Shown: positions 1 through 7,792 of the stretch, piece by piece
Layout of the letters: the number at the start of each line of letters is the position of its first letter
Numbering within the stretch: position 1 is the stretch's first letter
Source: Hydrogenophaga taeniospiralis CCUG 15921
GTDB lineage: Bacteria > Pseudomonadota > Gammaproteobacteria > Burkholderiales > Burkholderiaceae_C
Direction: 5' to 3'
Length of the DNA: 64,000 bases
Assembly: GCF_001592305.1 (NCBI RefSeq)
Contig: NZ_BCWR01000022.1
Location: 1-64,000 of the forward strand
Notes under the pieces: generated by a model
Database searches by the model: none
Told to the model about the DNA's origin: nothing
What the model saw: only the letters and a program-made list of their open reading frames with translations
Position numbers and translations under genes: made by a program

Positions 1-69
1 TTCGCTGGGGGCGGTGCGGTAATCGACCATCTGAGCCTGGCGCGTGACGAAGGGATCGGGAGCGTTCAT
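1..69 (-). CDS. boxC: BoxC N-terminus (benzoyl-CoA-dihydrodiol lyase), partial
   Basis: Only the first 23 codons are inside the window; the reading frame runs off the left edge. The translation ends in VDYRTAPSE, which resembles the start of BoxC proteins (a VDYRT..P motif near residue 15). BoxC opens the ring of 2,3-epoxybenzoyl-CoA in the aerobic CoA-dependent benzoate (box) pathway. The start is the ATG at 67-69 read on the minus strand. The identification rests on a short match plus context: a divergent DUF4863 gene and hydrolase that commonly accompany box genes, and BoxR-like operators in between. The rest of the box operon should lie outside the window to the left. Confidence 0.6.
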   Translation of the reverse strand, partial: MNAPDPFVTRQAQMVDYRTAPSE

Positions 70-88
70 GGGGCCATTCCTTGGTAAA

Positions 89-102
89 TGCAAGATGCTG
101 CA
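89..102. promoter_or_regulatory. TGCA-N6-TGCA operator, copy 1
   Basis: Exact TGCA-6 bp-TGCA, downstream of the predicted boxC start of transcription. The same pattern is reported for BzdR/BoxR regulators of benzoate genes. The regulator itself is not in the window. Confidence 0.55.
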
Positions 103-114
103 AACTGGATTTGA

Positions 115-128
115 TGCATCATAGTGCA
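115..128. promoter_or_regulatory. TGCA-N6-TGCA operator, copy 2
   Basis: Exact TGCA-TCATAG-TGCA overlapping the -10 hexamer of the boxC promoter. Spaced 26 bp from copy 1. Confidence 0.6.
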
Positions 129-147
129 TGATATTGCGCCAGGTCAA
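118..147 (-). promoter_or_regulatory. Predicted boxC promoter
   Basis: On the minus strand TTGACC (142-147) is followed after 18 bp by TATGAT (118-123), one base from the -10 consensus. The TGCA-N6-TGCA site at 115-128 covers the -10, as expected for a repressor. Confidence 0.6.
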
Positions 148-210
148 GCATTTTAATGCGCCAATCACCCTATCGTTCATGACTCAAGCGCGACTTACAC
201 CAATATGAAG

Positions 211-224
211 TGCAACATACTGCT
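211..224. promoter_or_regulatory. Degenerate TGCA-N6-TGCT operator
   Basis: TGCA-ACATAC-TGCT, one base off the other copies, abutting the -35 hexamer of the rightward promoter. Confidence 0.4.
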
Positions 225-251
225 TGACAGATCACCACATTTCGATAGTCT
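224..251 (+). promoter_or_regulatory. Predicted promoter of the DUF4863 gene
   Basis: A perfect TTGACA -35 (224-229) is followed after 16 bp by TAGTCT (246-251). Transcription would begin near 258, directly at the operator 260-273, so the ATG at 205 cannot be the start of the gene. Confidence 0.6.
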
Positions 252-259
252 TGCCGAAC

Positions 260-273
260 TGCACAATAGTGCA
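260..273. promoter_or_regulatory. TGCA-N6-TGCA operator, copy 3
   Basis: Exact TGCA-CAATAG-TGCA placed on the predicted transcription start of the rightward promoter; position fits repression. Confidence 0.6.
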
Positions 274-300
274 TACCCTATAAACCACCAGGAGACTTTC

Positions 301-765
301 GTGAACCCCGACGCATTCAAGACCCTGCTGCAAGACGTGACGCGCCAGATCGGCGACCGTGCGCTCGACACCTCGCTACAGACGTGGCTCAACCAGGAAC
401 TGGGTGCCGACTCGCCCACCTACCGCCAGCTCAAGGCCGCGTGCGAGCAAGGGGTGGCCGAGGGCTGGCTCTGCCAGCGCGAGGGGGGCGGCCTCAAGTA
501 CGGGCGCATCTTCAAACCCGACGACGCTCTGCAGCGCTTTTCGGTGGACGTGGTGGACATGAACACCCTCGCCGGCCCCCACCATGCGCACCCCCTGGGC
601 GAAATCGATCTGATCATGCCGCTGGACGACACCGCCACCTTCGACGGCCGTGGCGCGGGCTGGCTGGTCTATGGCCCGGGCTCGGCGCATTCGCCCACCG
701 TGGCCCGCGGTCGTGCGCTGGTCCTGTACCTGCTGCCGGAAGGCCGCATCGAATTCACCCAGTGA
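301..765 (+). CDS. DUF4863 family protein (4-hydroxylaminobenzoate lyase-like)
   Basis: A 154-residue protein of the DUF4863 family, whose members include 4-hydroxylaminobenzoate lyases (PnbB-like) and which often sits in benzoyl-CoA (box) clusters. The C-terminal half is cupin-like (H-rich GPHHAHPLGEID and the GPGSAHSP stretch, probably a metal site). The start was moved from the ATG at 205 to the GTG at 301: GGAG lies at 291-294, six bases upstream, while the ATG at 205 is upstream of the predicted promoter. The hydrolase follows after 28 bp, so the two are probably one operon. The exact substrate cannot be told from sequence. Confidence 0.75.
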   Translation: MNPDAFKTLLQDVTRQIGDRALDTSLQTWLNQELGADSPTYRQLKAACEQGVAEGWLCQREGGGLKYGRIFKPDDALQRFSVDVVDMNTLAGPHHAHPLGEIDLIMPLDDTATFDGRGAGWLVYGPGSAHSPTVARGRALVLYLLPEGRIEFTQ

Positions 766-793
766 GCCACTGCCCGCCGCGAAAAAGAACCCC

Positions 794-1606
794 ATGAACA
801 CCACCCCCCTTTGCCGCGTGGACTGGGCCGGCAGCGCCGTCGACATCGAAACCCGGTGGATTCCCGCCAGCGCCGCCGACCGGCCCCTGTTGGTGTTCCT
901 ACACGAGGGGCTGGGCTCGGTCAGCATGTGGCGGGACTACCCCGCCCTGCTCTGCCAGGCGCTGGACTGGCATGGCCTGGTGTATTCACGGCCCGGCTAC
1001 GGCCGCTCCACCCCACGGCCCGCCGAGCAGCATTGGCAACCCGACTTTCTGGAGCGCCAGGCGAGCGAGGTGTTGCCGGCCCTGTTGCGCGAACTCGGCG
1101 TGCACCAGATGTACCGCGAAGTCTGGCTGCTGGGCCACAGCGACGGCGGGTCGATCGCGCTGATCCACGCCGCGCGCCACCCCGGGTCGGTGCAGGGCCT
1201 GATCGTGGTGGCGCCCCATGTGATGGTGGAAGACATCTCCGTCCGCAGCATTCAGCAGGCGCGCGAGGCCTACCTCCAGACCGATCTGAAAGCCCGGCTG
1301 GCCCGCCACCACCAGGACCCGGACTCGGCTTTCTGGGGCTGGAACGATGTCTGGCTGTCACCGGCGTTCCGCGATTGGTCGATCGAAGACCTGCTGCCGC
1401 TCATCCGCTGCCCGGTGCTGGCGGTACAGGGCAGCGCCGACGAGTACGGCACGCTGGCCCAGATCGAGCGCATCGGCGCCCTGGCACCGTTGGCCACGAC
1501 GCACGTCATGGCGGGCTGTGGCCATTCACCGCACCGGGACAGTCCTGACGAACTGACCCAGGCCATCAAGGCCTTCGTGGCCCGGTTGCCCCGGCACGGA
1601 GGCTGA
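794..1606 (+). CDS. Alpha/beta hydrolase of the benzoate locus
   Basis: A 270-residue alpha/beta-fold hydrolase. The nucleophile elbow is GHSDGG (Ser116), the acid is probably the Asp in GSADEYG, and the catalytic His is in GCGHSPH near the C-terminus; the oxyanion-hole region is LHEGLGS near residue 36. The ATG at 794 was chosen because it gives a standard N-terminus, and longer versions would overlap the upstream gene. Similar hydrolases accompany DUF4863 genes in box clusters, where a thioesterase-like salvage role for aromatic CoA esters is a reasonable guess, not shown here. Confidence 0.8.
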   Translation: MNTTPLCRVDWAGSAVDIETRWIPASAADRPLLVFLHEGLGSVSMWRDYPALLCQALDWHGLVYSRPGYGRSTPRPAEQHWQPDFLERQASEVLPALLRELGVHQMYREVWLLGHSDGGSIALIHAARHPGSVQGLIVVAPHVMVEDISVRSIQQAREAYLQTDLKARLARHHQDPDSAFWGWNDVWLSPAFRDWSIEDLLPLIRCPVLAVQGSADEYGTLAQIERIGALAPLATTHVMAGCGHSPHRDSPDELTQAIKAFVARLPRHGG

Positions 1607-1711
1607 CGCACGGGAACTCCATCGACCTCTCGGCGCTGACCTCGATCAGGCCACTGCGGTGCATCGTGCGCCCACCTATGATCGACGGCAACAGCCCCCC
1701 ACCAAGGTCCC

Positions 1712-3997
1712 ATGCAAGCCTCCGAACAACCCATCCTGCGCGACCTCGTGCTCGTCGGCGGTGGCCACAGCCACGTGGTCGTGCTGCGCATGCTGGCCAT
1801 GCAGCCCGAGCCCGGCCTGCGTATCACGCTCATCTGCACCGACATCGACACGCCCTACTCCGGCATGTTGCCCGGCTACATCTCGGGCCACTACAGCTTT
1901 GACGACGTGCACATCGACCTGGGTCGCCTGGCCTCGTTCGCCGGGGCGCGCTTCATCCACGGCGAAGTGACGGGCCTGGACCGCGCCCACCAGCGCGTGT
2001 TGCTGCGCGACCGGCCACCGATTCCCTACGACCTGCTCTCCATCAACACCGGCTCCACGCCCAATGTGCGCCAGGTGGACGGCGCGCGGGCACACACCGT
2101 GCCGGTCAAGCCCATCGCGCATTTCAACCAGCGCTGGCTGCAGCTGCTCGACCGCGTGCGCGAACTGCGCAGCCGCTTCACGATCGCGGTGGTGGGCGGT
2201 GGCGCGGGGGGCGTGGAACTGGCGCTGTCGGTGCAGTTCCGGCTGCGCAACGAGCTGCAGAAACTGGGCCGCAACCCCGAGCTGCTGCGTTTCGTGCTGA
2301 TCACCGCGAGCGACACCCTGTTGCCGACGCACAACCCTGGCGTGCGCGAGCGGTTCACCCGCATCTTGCGCGAACGCCATGTGGCGGTGCACACCCGCGC
2401 CGAGGTGTCCCAGGTGTCGCCCGGTTGCCTGCACACGCAGGACGGCCGCACCTTCGACGCCGACGAAACCCTGTGGGTCACGCAGGCCGGTGGCCCAGCC
2501 TGGCTGCAAGGCACGGGCCTGGCGCTGGACAAGGACGGCTTCATCCAGGTCAATCAGCAACTGCAGACGCTGGACGACCCCAAGATATTTGCCGCGGGTG
2601 ACGTGACCTCATTCACGGCGCGCCCGCTGGAAAAGGCCGGTGTGTTCGCGGTGCGCATGGGCCCGCCGCTGGCGAAAAACCTGCGCCTGAGCCTGCGCGG
2701 CCAGCCGCTGGTGGCCTACAACCCGCAGCAACGCTGGCTGGCTTTGATCTCCACCGGCGACCGCTACGCCGTGGCCTCGCGCGGAGCCCTGGGCTTTGCC
2801 GGCGCCTGGGTCTGGACCTGGAAGGACTGGATCGACCACCGCTTCATGCGCAAGTTCACCGAGTTGCCGGCCATGGCGTCGGAAACCTCTGCCCAGGCAG
2901 CGCCCGCCAGCGGTCTGGTGCTGAGTGCCGAAGAATCGCAGCAGGCCATCTCGGCCATCGCCATGCGCTGCGGCGGCTGCGGCGCCAAGGTGGGCGCCAG
3001 CATCCTGAGCCGCGCCTTGGGGCAACTGCAGCCGGTGCAGCGGGATGACGTGCTGATAGGGCTGCACGCGCCCGACGACGCCGCCGTGGTGCGCGTGCCG
3101 CCGGGCAAGGCCATGGTGCACACCGTGGACTTCTTCCGCAGCTTCATCGACGACCCCTACCTGTTCGGCCAGGTGGCGGCCAACCACGCGCTGGGCGACA
3201 TCTTCGCCATGGGCGCCGAGCCGCAGTCCGCCACGGCCATCGCCACCGTGCCGCCGGGCCTGGAAGCCAAGGTGGAAGATCTGCTGCTGCAGATGATGAC
3301 GGGCGCGGTCGAGGTGCTCAACGCCGCGGGGTGCAGCCTGGTCGGCGGCCACACCGGCGAGGGCCGCGAGCTGGCGCTGGGCTTCGCCATCAACGGTCTG
3401 ATCGACGAACAACTCGGCGGCGTCATGCGCAAGGGCGGCATGTTGCCCGGCGACGTGCTGCTGCTCAGCAAACCCATCGGCACCGGCACCCTGTTCGCGG
3501 CCCACGCGCGGCACGCGGCCAAAGGCCGCTGGATAGCCGCCGCGCTGCAATCCATGGTGCTGTCCAACCAGGCCGGCGCGCAGATCCTGCGCCAGCACGG
3601 CGCCACCGCCTGTACCGACCTGACCGGCTTCGGCCTGCTCGGGCACCTGGTGGAGATGACGCGCCCCTCGGGCGTGGACGCCGAGCTGCAGCTGAGCGCC
3701 CTGCCCTTGCTCGACGGTGCCGTGGAATGCGTGGAGGCGGGCATCGTCAGCTCGCTGCAGCCGGCCAATGTGCGCCTGCGCCGCGCGCTGCGCAACGCCG
3801 AAGATTTCGTGAAAGACCCGCGCTACCCGCTGCTGTTCGACCCGCAGACGGCGGGCGGTCTGCTGGCCAGCGTGCCGGCCGATCAGGCCAGCGCCTGCAT
3901 CCGCGCCCTGAAGGTGGCGGGCTACACCCAGACGGCCGCCATCGGGCGCATCCGCGGCGCTTCCGACGCGCTGGAACCCGTGGTGCTGACGGCTTGA
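1712..3997 (+). CDS. selD: FAD/NAD(P)-dependent oxidoreductase fused to selenide, water dikinase (SelD)
   Basis: A 761-residue two-domain protein. Residues 1 to about 380 form an Ndh-like disulfide-oxidoreductase fold: FAD motif GGGHSH at 16-21, NAD motif GGGAGG at 162-167 and a second FAD motif AAGDV at 294-298. From about residue 410 comes a complete SelD: catalytic CGGCGAK with Cys423 and Lys426 matching E. coli Cys17 and Lys20, the ATP/metal segment PDDAAVV, GGHTGEG, and DPQTAGG near the end. SelD makes selenophosphate from selenide and ATP; the N-terminal domain plausibly supplies reduced selenium. The catalytic position is Cys, not selenocysteine. Two transferase genes follow within 52 bp and 7 bp. 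No selA, selB or selU is in the window. Confidence 0.9.
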   Translation: MQASEQPILRDLVLVGGGHSHVVVLRMLAMQPEPGLRITLICTDIDTPYSGMLPGYISGHYSFDDVHIDLGRLASFAGARFIHGEVTGLDRAHQRVLLRDRPPIPYDLLSINTGSTPNVRQVDGARAHTVPVKPIAHFNQRWLQLLDRVRELRSRFTIAVVGGGAGGVELALSVQFRLRNELQKLGRNPELLRFVLITASDTLLPTHNPGVRERFTRILRERHVAVHTRAEVSQVSPGCLHTQDGRTFDADETLWVTQAGGPAWLQGTGLALDKDGFIQVNQQLQTLDDPKIFAAGDVTSFTARPLEKAGVFAVRMGPPLAKNLRLSLRGQPLVAYNPQQRWLALISTGDRYAVASRGALGFAGAWVWTWKDWIDHRFMRKFTELPAMASETSAQAAPASGLVLSAEESQQAISAIAMRCGGCGAKVGASILSRALGQLQPVQRDDVLIGLHAPDDAAVVRVPPGKAMVHTVDFFRSFIDDPYLFGQVAANHALGDIFAMGAEPQSATAIATVPPGLEAKVEDLLLQMMTGAVEVLNAAGCSLVGGHTGEGRELALGFAINGLIDEQLGGVMRKGGMLPGDVLLLSKPIGTGTLFAAHARHAAKGRWIAAALQSMVLSNQAGAQILRQHGATACTDLTGFGLLGHLVEMTRPSGVDAELQLSALPLLDGAVECVEAGIVSSLQPANVRLRRALRNAEDFVKDPRYPLLFDPQTAGGLLASVPADQASACIRALKVAGYTQTAAIGRIRGASDALEPVVLTA

Positions 3998-4048
3998 TGG
4001 CGTGATGCGGTCCCACGCCCGGTCCATTCGCTTCCATTGACGGTACCC

Positions 4049-4723
4049 ATGCGCTTTTCGATCATCGTGCCCATGTTCAACGAGGCCTCTGGCTTGCCCG
4101 GCTTGCTGGCGCGGCTGTCCGTGCTGACGCGCCAGGGTTGTGAGGTCTTGATCGTCGACGGCGGCAGCGACGACGGTTCTGTGGAGTTGGTGGAATGTGC
4201 CGGCTTTCGGGTGCTGGCGTCACCGAAAGGCCGTGCGCGGCAGATGAACCTGGGCGCGGCCCGGGCCACCGGCGACGTGCTGCTGTTCCTGCACGCCGAC
4301 ACGCTCTTGCCCGAAGGCGCCCTCACCACCGTGCGCCAGACGATGCTGAAGACCGCCGCCTTGTGGGGCCGCTTTGATGTGCTCATCGACGGGGCACACC
4401 CCATGCTGCGCGTGATCGCCCGCCTGATGAACCTGCGCTCGCGCTGGACGGGCATCGCCACCGGCGACCAGGCCATCTTCGTCATCCGCAAGGCCTTCGA
4501 GGCCGTGGGTGGCTACCCCGATCAACCCCTGATGGAAGACATCGAACTCAGCCAACGCCTGCGGGCGCTGGCCCGCCCCGCCTGCATCCACACCCCGGTG
4601 CTGACCTCGGGGCGGCGCTGGGAAAGCCGGGGTGTCTGGCGCACCATCTTGCTGATGTGGCGCCTGCGCTGGGCCTACTGGCGCGGCACACCGGCCGAAC
4701 AGCTCGCGCAGCGCTACCGGTAG
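4049..4723 (+). CDS. Family 2 glycosyltransferase, rSAM/selenodomain-associated transferase 2 type
   Basis: A 224-residue GT-A fold glycosyltransferase. FSIIVPMFNEA is the nucleotide-binding start, VDGGSDDGS and HADT give the Asp-rich metal site, and GDQAIFV...GGYPD...MEDIELSQRL is the acceptor-side motif. It fits the TIGR04283 family (rSAM/selenodomain-associated transferase 2, also called arsenosugar-biosynthesis glycosyltransferase). The ATG at 4049 is preferred to a TTG at 4037. It sits 51 bp after selD and 7 bp before its usual partner family. No radical SAM partner is in the window, so the product sugar is unknown. Confidence 0.8.
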   Translation: MRFSIIVPMFNEASGLPGLLARLSVLTRQGCEVLIVDGGSDDGSVELVECAGFRVLASPKGRARQMNLGAARATGDVLLFLHADTLLPEGALTTVRQTMLKTAALWGRFDVLIDGAHPMLRVIARLMNLRSRWTGIATGDQAIFVIRKAFEAVGGYPDQPLMEDIELSQRLRALARPACIHTPVLTSGRRWESRGVWRTILLMWRLRWAYWRGTPAEQLAQRYR

Positions 4724-4730
4724 GCCCCCT

Positions 4731-5351
4731 ATGGCCAAACCACCCCGCATCGTCATCTTCGCCAAAGCCCCCGTGGCGGGCCTGGTCAAGACCCGGCTGA
4801 TCCCTGCGCTGGATGCTCAAGGTGCAGCCATGCTGGCGGCCGCGCTGCTGCAACACACGGTAGCGCAAGCCCTGGCCAGCGGTGTGGGCCCGGTGGAACT
4901 GTGCGTGACGCCCGCGCCCCCTGACCCGCTCTGGTCGGGCCTGGCGCCGCAGGCAACGCTCAACTGGAGCGACCAGGGCGACGGCGATCTGGGCGCGCGC
5001 ATGGCCCGCGCCGCCCAGCGCGCGCTGAGTGCGGGAGAGCCCGTGCTGCTGATGGGAACCGACTGCCCCGAGCTCACGGCCGGGCGCATCCGGGAAGCCG
5101 CAGCCAGCCTGATCGCGGCCGACGCCACCCTGGTGCCGGCCTTCGATGGCGGCTACGTGCTGCTCGGCCTGAACCGCTTCGACGCCAGCCTGTTTGCCGG
5201 CATCGCCTGGAGCACGGCCACCGTGGCGCAAGAAACGCAGCGCCGTCTGGAGCAACTCGGTTGGTCGCTGCGGACCTTGCCGACGCTGCACGACATCGAC
5301 GAGCCGGCCGACTTGCGTTGGCTGCCCCCTCACCTGCAACCAGCCACTTGA
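4731..5351 (+). CDS. DUF2064 protein, rSAM/selenodomain-associated transferase 1 type
   Basis: A 206-residue protein of the DUF2064/TIGR04282 family, a nucleotidyl- or glycosyl-transferase-like fold. Visible are the N-terminal FAKAPVAGLVKTRL (basic, nucleotide-binding), DQGDGDLGARM, LLMGTDCPEL (metal site) and PAFDGGYVLLGL, all typical. It starts 7 bp after the GT2 gene, so the two are co-translated or coupled, and the pair recurs together in genomes. Its sugar and acceptor are not known from sequence. The gene converges with the ABC operon that follows. Confidence 0.8.
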   Translation: MAKPPRIVIFAKAPVAGLVKTRLIPALDAQGAAMLAAALLQHTVAQALASGVGPVELCVTPAPPDPLWSGLAPQATLNWSDQGDGDLGARMARAAQRALSAGEPVLLMGTDCPELTAGRIREAAASLIAADATLVPAFDGGYVLLGLNRFDASLFAGIAWSTATVAQETQRRLEQLGWSLRTLPTLHDIDEPADLRWLPPHLQPAT

Positions 5352-5440
5352 AACGCGGCAGCTGGAAGTCCAACCACCTTTCCGGGACGACGTGCACGAC
5401 CCAGAACGCCGCGGAACCGGCTTTGCCGGGCCGCCAGCGT

Positions 5441-5478
5441 TGCCCCCTGGAGGGGGTCGCGCGCAGCGCGGCGGGGGT
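5441..5478. repeat. GC-rich intergenic hairpin (REP-like)
   Basis: CCCCC-TGGA-GGGGG (5443-5456), then a CGCGC..GCGCG arm and a G-run. Elements of this style recur between Comamonadaceae genes and may act as terminators between convergent operons, here selD/transferases and the ABC genes. Only one copy is in the window. Confidence 0.4.
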
Positions 5479-5484
5479 GTCCCT

Positions 5485-6123
5485 CTATGCCTGCCACTGG
5501 TGGATGTCCAGCACCCGCCCGCCAGGGGGCACATCGTCCGGATCGTGCGTGACCAGCAAGGTGGGGATGCGCTGGCGCGCGATCTGCTCGAACACGAAGC
5601 CCCGGAACTGCGCTCGCAGCTCGGCATCGAGCCGGGAGAACGGCTCGTCCAGCAGCAGCGCGCAGGGCTCGGCCAGCAAAGCGCGCATGAGGCTCACGCG
5701 GGCGCGCTGACCTCCCGAGAGCGTGGCGGGATCGCGGTCGTGAAACCCGTCCAGCCCGATCTCGCGCAGCGTCTGCTCCACCCGCGCGCGGCGCGCGGCA
5801 GCGCCCTTCCGCGCTGCGGGCAAGGCGAAGGCCAGATTCTGGCCCACGCTCAGGTGCGGGAACAGCAGGTCGTCCTGAAAGAGGATGCCGACACCCCGGG
5901 CTTCCACCGGCAGGTGGTCGCGCCGCTGGCCGTCCAGCCACAGCTCGCCGCTGGCCTGGAAGGCCGGGTCCAGATCACCCACCAGCCAGTTGAGCAGCGT
6001 GGACTTGCCCGAACCCGAAGCCCCGGTCACGGTGGCGATGTCGCCTGGTTTCACCTGCAGGTCCAGACCCGCGATGAGCACACTCTGGCCCTGGGTGATG
6101 GTGAGATTCCGTATTTCAAACAT
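5485..6123 (-). CDS. ABC transporter ATP-binding protein (YnjD-like)
   Basis: A 212-residue ABC ATPase: Walker A GASGSGKST, Q-loop region around ILFQDDLLFPHL, signature LSGGQRARVS, Walker B ALLLDEPFSRLD and a switch His in VTHDPDDV. It is short, with no regulatory C-terminal domain. Its ATG follows the permease stop by a single base (TGA-C-ATG), so the pair is translationally coupled. Together with the permease and the binding protein it matches the E. coli ynjBCD arrangement, whose substrate is not firmly established (a thiamine-type annotation exists). Confidence 0.85.
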   Translation of the reverse strand: MFEIRNLTITQGQSVLIAGLDLQVKPGDIATVTGASGSGKSTLLNWLVGDLDPAFQASGELWLDGQRRDHLPVEARGVGILFQDDLLFPHLSVGQNLAFALPAARKGAAARRARVEQTLREIGLDGFHDRDPATLSGGQRARVSLMRALLAEPCALLLDEPFSRLDAELRAQFRGFVFEQIARQRIPTLLVTHDPDDVPPGGRVLDIHQWQA

Positions 6124-6124
6124 G

Positions 6125-7792
6125 TCAGCGCAAGCCTTTCCGGCAGCGGCCGGCCCAGTGTGAAATCAGCGCCGCCAGGCCAAAGCCCAGCAGCGGCAGC
6201 GCGATCTGCAGCATCGCCTGCACGGCCAGCACGCGGCGGTTGCCGCCGGCGCTCAGGGCCACGGCTTCGGTGGTCACCGTCACAAACCGCCCGCCGCCCG
6301 CAAACAGCGTCGGCAGGTACTGCGCCACGCTCACCGCAAACCCCACGGCCAGCGCGGCCAGCATGGGTTTCAACAGCATCGGCCACTTCACGCTCAAACA
6401 GGCCCTCAGCGGTGAAGCCCCCAGCGCCCGCGCGGTGGTCATGAGGCGGCGGTCAAAAGCGCGGTAGGGGCCGATCAGCGTGAGCACCATGTAGGGCAGC
6501 ACCCACAGCAGATGGCTCCACACCAGACCCGGCGCGGTGCCGTCCACCTGCAGCCGCAGCAGGGCCGCGTACTGCGCCGCCACCAGCGGCAGGGCGGGAA
6601 TGATCAGTGGCACATACAGCACGGCGTTGAACCGCTGCGGCCCCCACTCCAGCCAGATCAGGGCGGCCGGCAGGCACAGCAGCACGGCAGCCGCGCCGAG
6701 CCACAGCGTGGTCCAGAACGGCGCCCTGTCGGCCTGTCTCCAGGTCTGCAGCGACAGCGATTCGGGCCACAGCGCCGGGAAAAACCAGCTCTCGGCCAGC
6801 GACCACACCAGCAGCACCGCCACCACCGCATAGCCGATCAGCAGCAAGGGCAGGTGCAGGCCCACGCGGGCCGGCCGGCGCGCGGGCCGGCGCTCGCCCG
6901 CCGGGTAGGCGGCGCGGCGCAGGGTGTGGCGCCACAGCCAGCGCGCGGCGCCGGCCCCCAGCAGGAACAGCCCCAGCAGCACCAGCGAGGCCGCGCCGCC
7001 TTTGGCCTGCATCGCGGCATCGGGGTCGGTGAGCCACTGCCAGATCAACACGGCCAGGGTGGGCGGTGTGCCCGGCCCCAGGATCACCGCCATGTCCACC
7101 ACCGACAGACCATAGGCAAACACCGCCGCCAGCGGCCAGCCCAGGCGCGGCAGCAGCTGCGGCCACAACACCAGGCGCCAGGCCTGCACCCGGCTGTAGC
7201 CCAGCGAGCGAGCCACCACCATGTGGCGCTGGACCTGCTGCTCACCCAGCACTGCGACCAGCACCCACAACAGAAACCAGCTCTCCTTGATGCCCAGCGC
7301 CAGCGCCAGGCTCAGGCCATAGGGGTCCTGCACCGTGATCCAGGCGGGCGGCTCGGCCCAGCCCAGCCCCTGGGCCAGCGCGCGCGCCAGCCAGCCCGAT
7401 GGCGACAGCAGGAAAAACAGGCCCACCGCAAAGGCCGCGTGCGGCACCGACAGCAACAAAGGCATGCGCCGCTGCAAGTCGGCCCAGCGGCGGCCCGGGT
7501 AGTACAGGGTGGCGAGCGCGGCGGCCATCGCGGCGCCCAGAGCGGTCCCCAGCAAGGCCGAGAGCAAGGTCGCTAGCAAGGCCTGGGGCCACTGGGGGTC
7601 GGTCCACAGGGCCTGCCAGACGGCGGCGTCCAGCGAGGGCGCGAGCGCCCAATACAGCCCGGGCAGCAGGGGCCCGAGGATCAGCGCCACCGGCAAGGCA
7701 GCCAGCCACACCGACCATGGTCGACGCCCGTGGCCCGGTGGCCCTGGCGGCGCCCAGCGACGGATCAGCGTGCGCCGTACCGCTTCAGCCAC
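6125..7792 (-). CDS. ABC transporter permease, duplicated (YnjC/ThiP-like)
   Basis: A 555-residue inner-membrane permease with about 12 hydrophobic segments in two halves, each like a binding-protein-dependent permease domain, as in ThiP and YnjC. EAA-type loops are recognisable near RSLGYSRVQAWRLVLWPQLLP and RALGASPLRACLSVKWPML. Its start overlaps the end of the binding-protein gene by 28 bp, and its stop nearly touches the ATPase start, so the three genes form one operon transcribed leftward. Confidence 0.85.
   Translation of the reverse strand: MAEAVRRTLIRRWAPPGPPGHGRRPWSVWLAALPVALILGPLLPGLYWALAPSLDAAVWQALWTDPQWPQALLATLLSALLGTALGAAMAAALATLYYPGRRWADLQRRMPLLLSVPHAAFAVGLFFLLSPSGWLARALAQGLGWAEPPAWITVQDPYGLSLALALGIKESWFLLWVLVAVLGEQQVQRHMVVARSLGYSRVQAWRLVLWPQLLPRLGWPLAAVFAYGLSVVDMAVILGPGTPPTLAVLIWQWLTDPDAAMQAKGGAASLVLLGLFLLGAGAARWLWRHTLRRAAYPAGERRPARRPARVGLHLPLLLIGYAVVAVLLVWSLAESWFFPALWPESLSLQTWRQADRAPFWTTLWLGAAAVLLCLPAALIWLEWGPQRFNAVLYVPLIIPALPLVAAQYAALLRLQVDGTAPGLVWSHLLWVLPYMVLTLIGPYRAFDRRLMTTARALGASPLRACLSVKWPMLLKPMLAALAVGFAVSVAQYLPTLFAGGGRFVTVTTEAVALSAGGNRRVLAVQAMLQIALPLLGFGLAALISHWAGRCRKGLR

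Noticed and set aside
38..204. CRISPR or tandem repeat from the TGCA motifs
   Set aside because: The repeats are short, 14 bp, few and lie on promoters; they are regulator sites.
1712..3997. Selenocysteine-containing SelD
   Set aside because: The frame has no in-frame TGA and the catalytic position is Cys423; no SECIS-like evidence was looked for beyond this.
2609..4027. Antisense ORF of 472 codons under selD
   Set aside because: High-GC shadow of selD: low-complexity His/Gly/Arg-rich translation with no domain; the sense frame is complete.
4049..5351. SenB-like selenosugar synthase
   Set aside because: The transferases match the TIGR04283 and TIGR04282 types; SenB is of the TIGR04348 type, and no SenA was seen, so the selenoneine pathway itself is not claimed.
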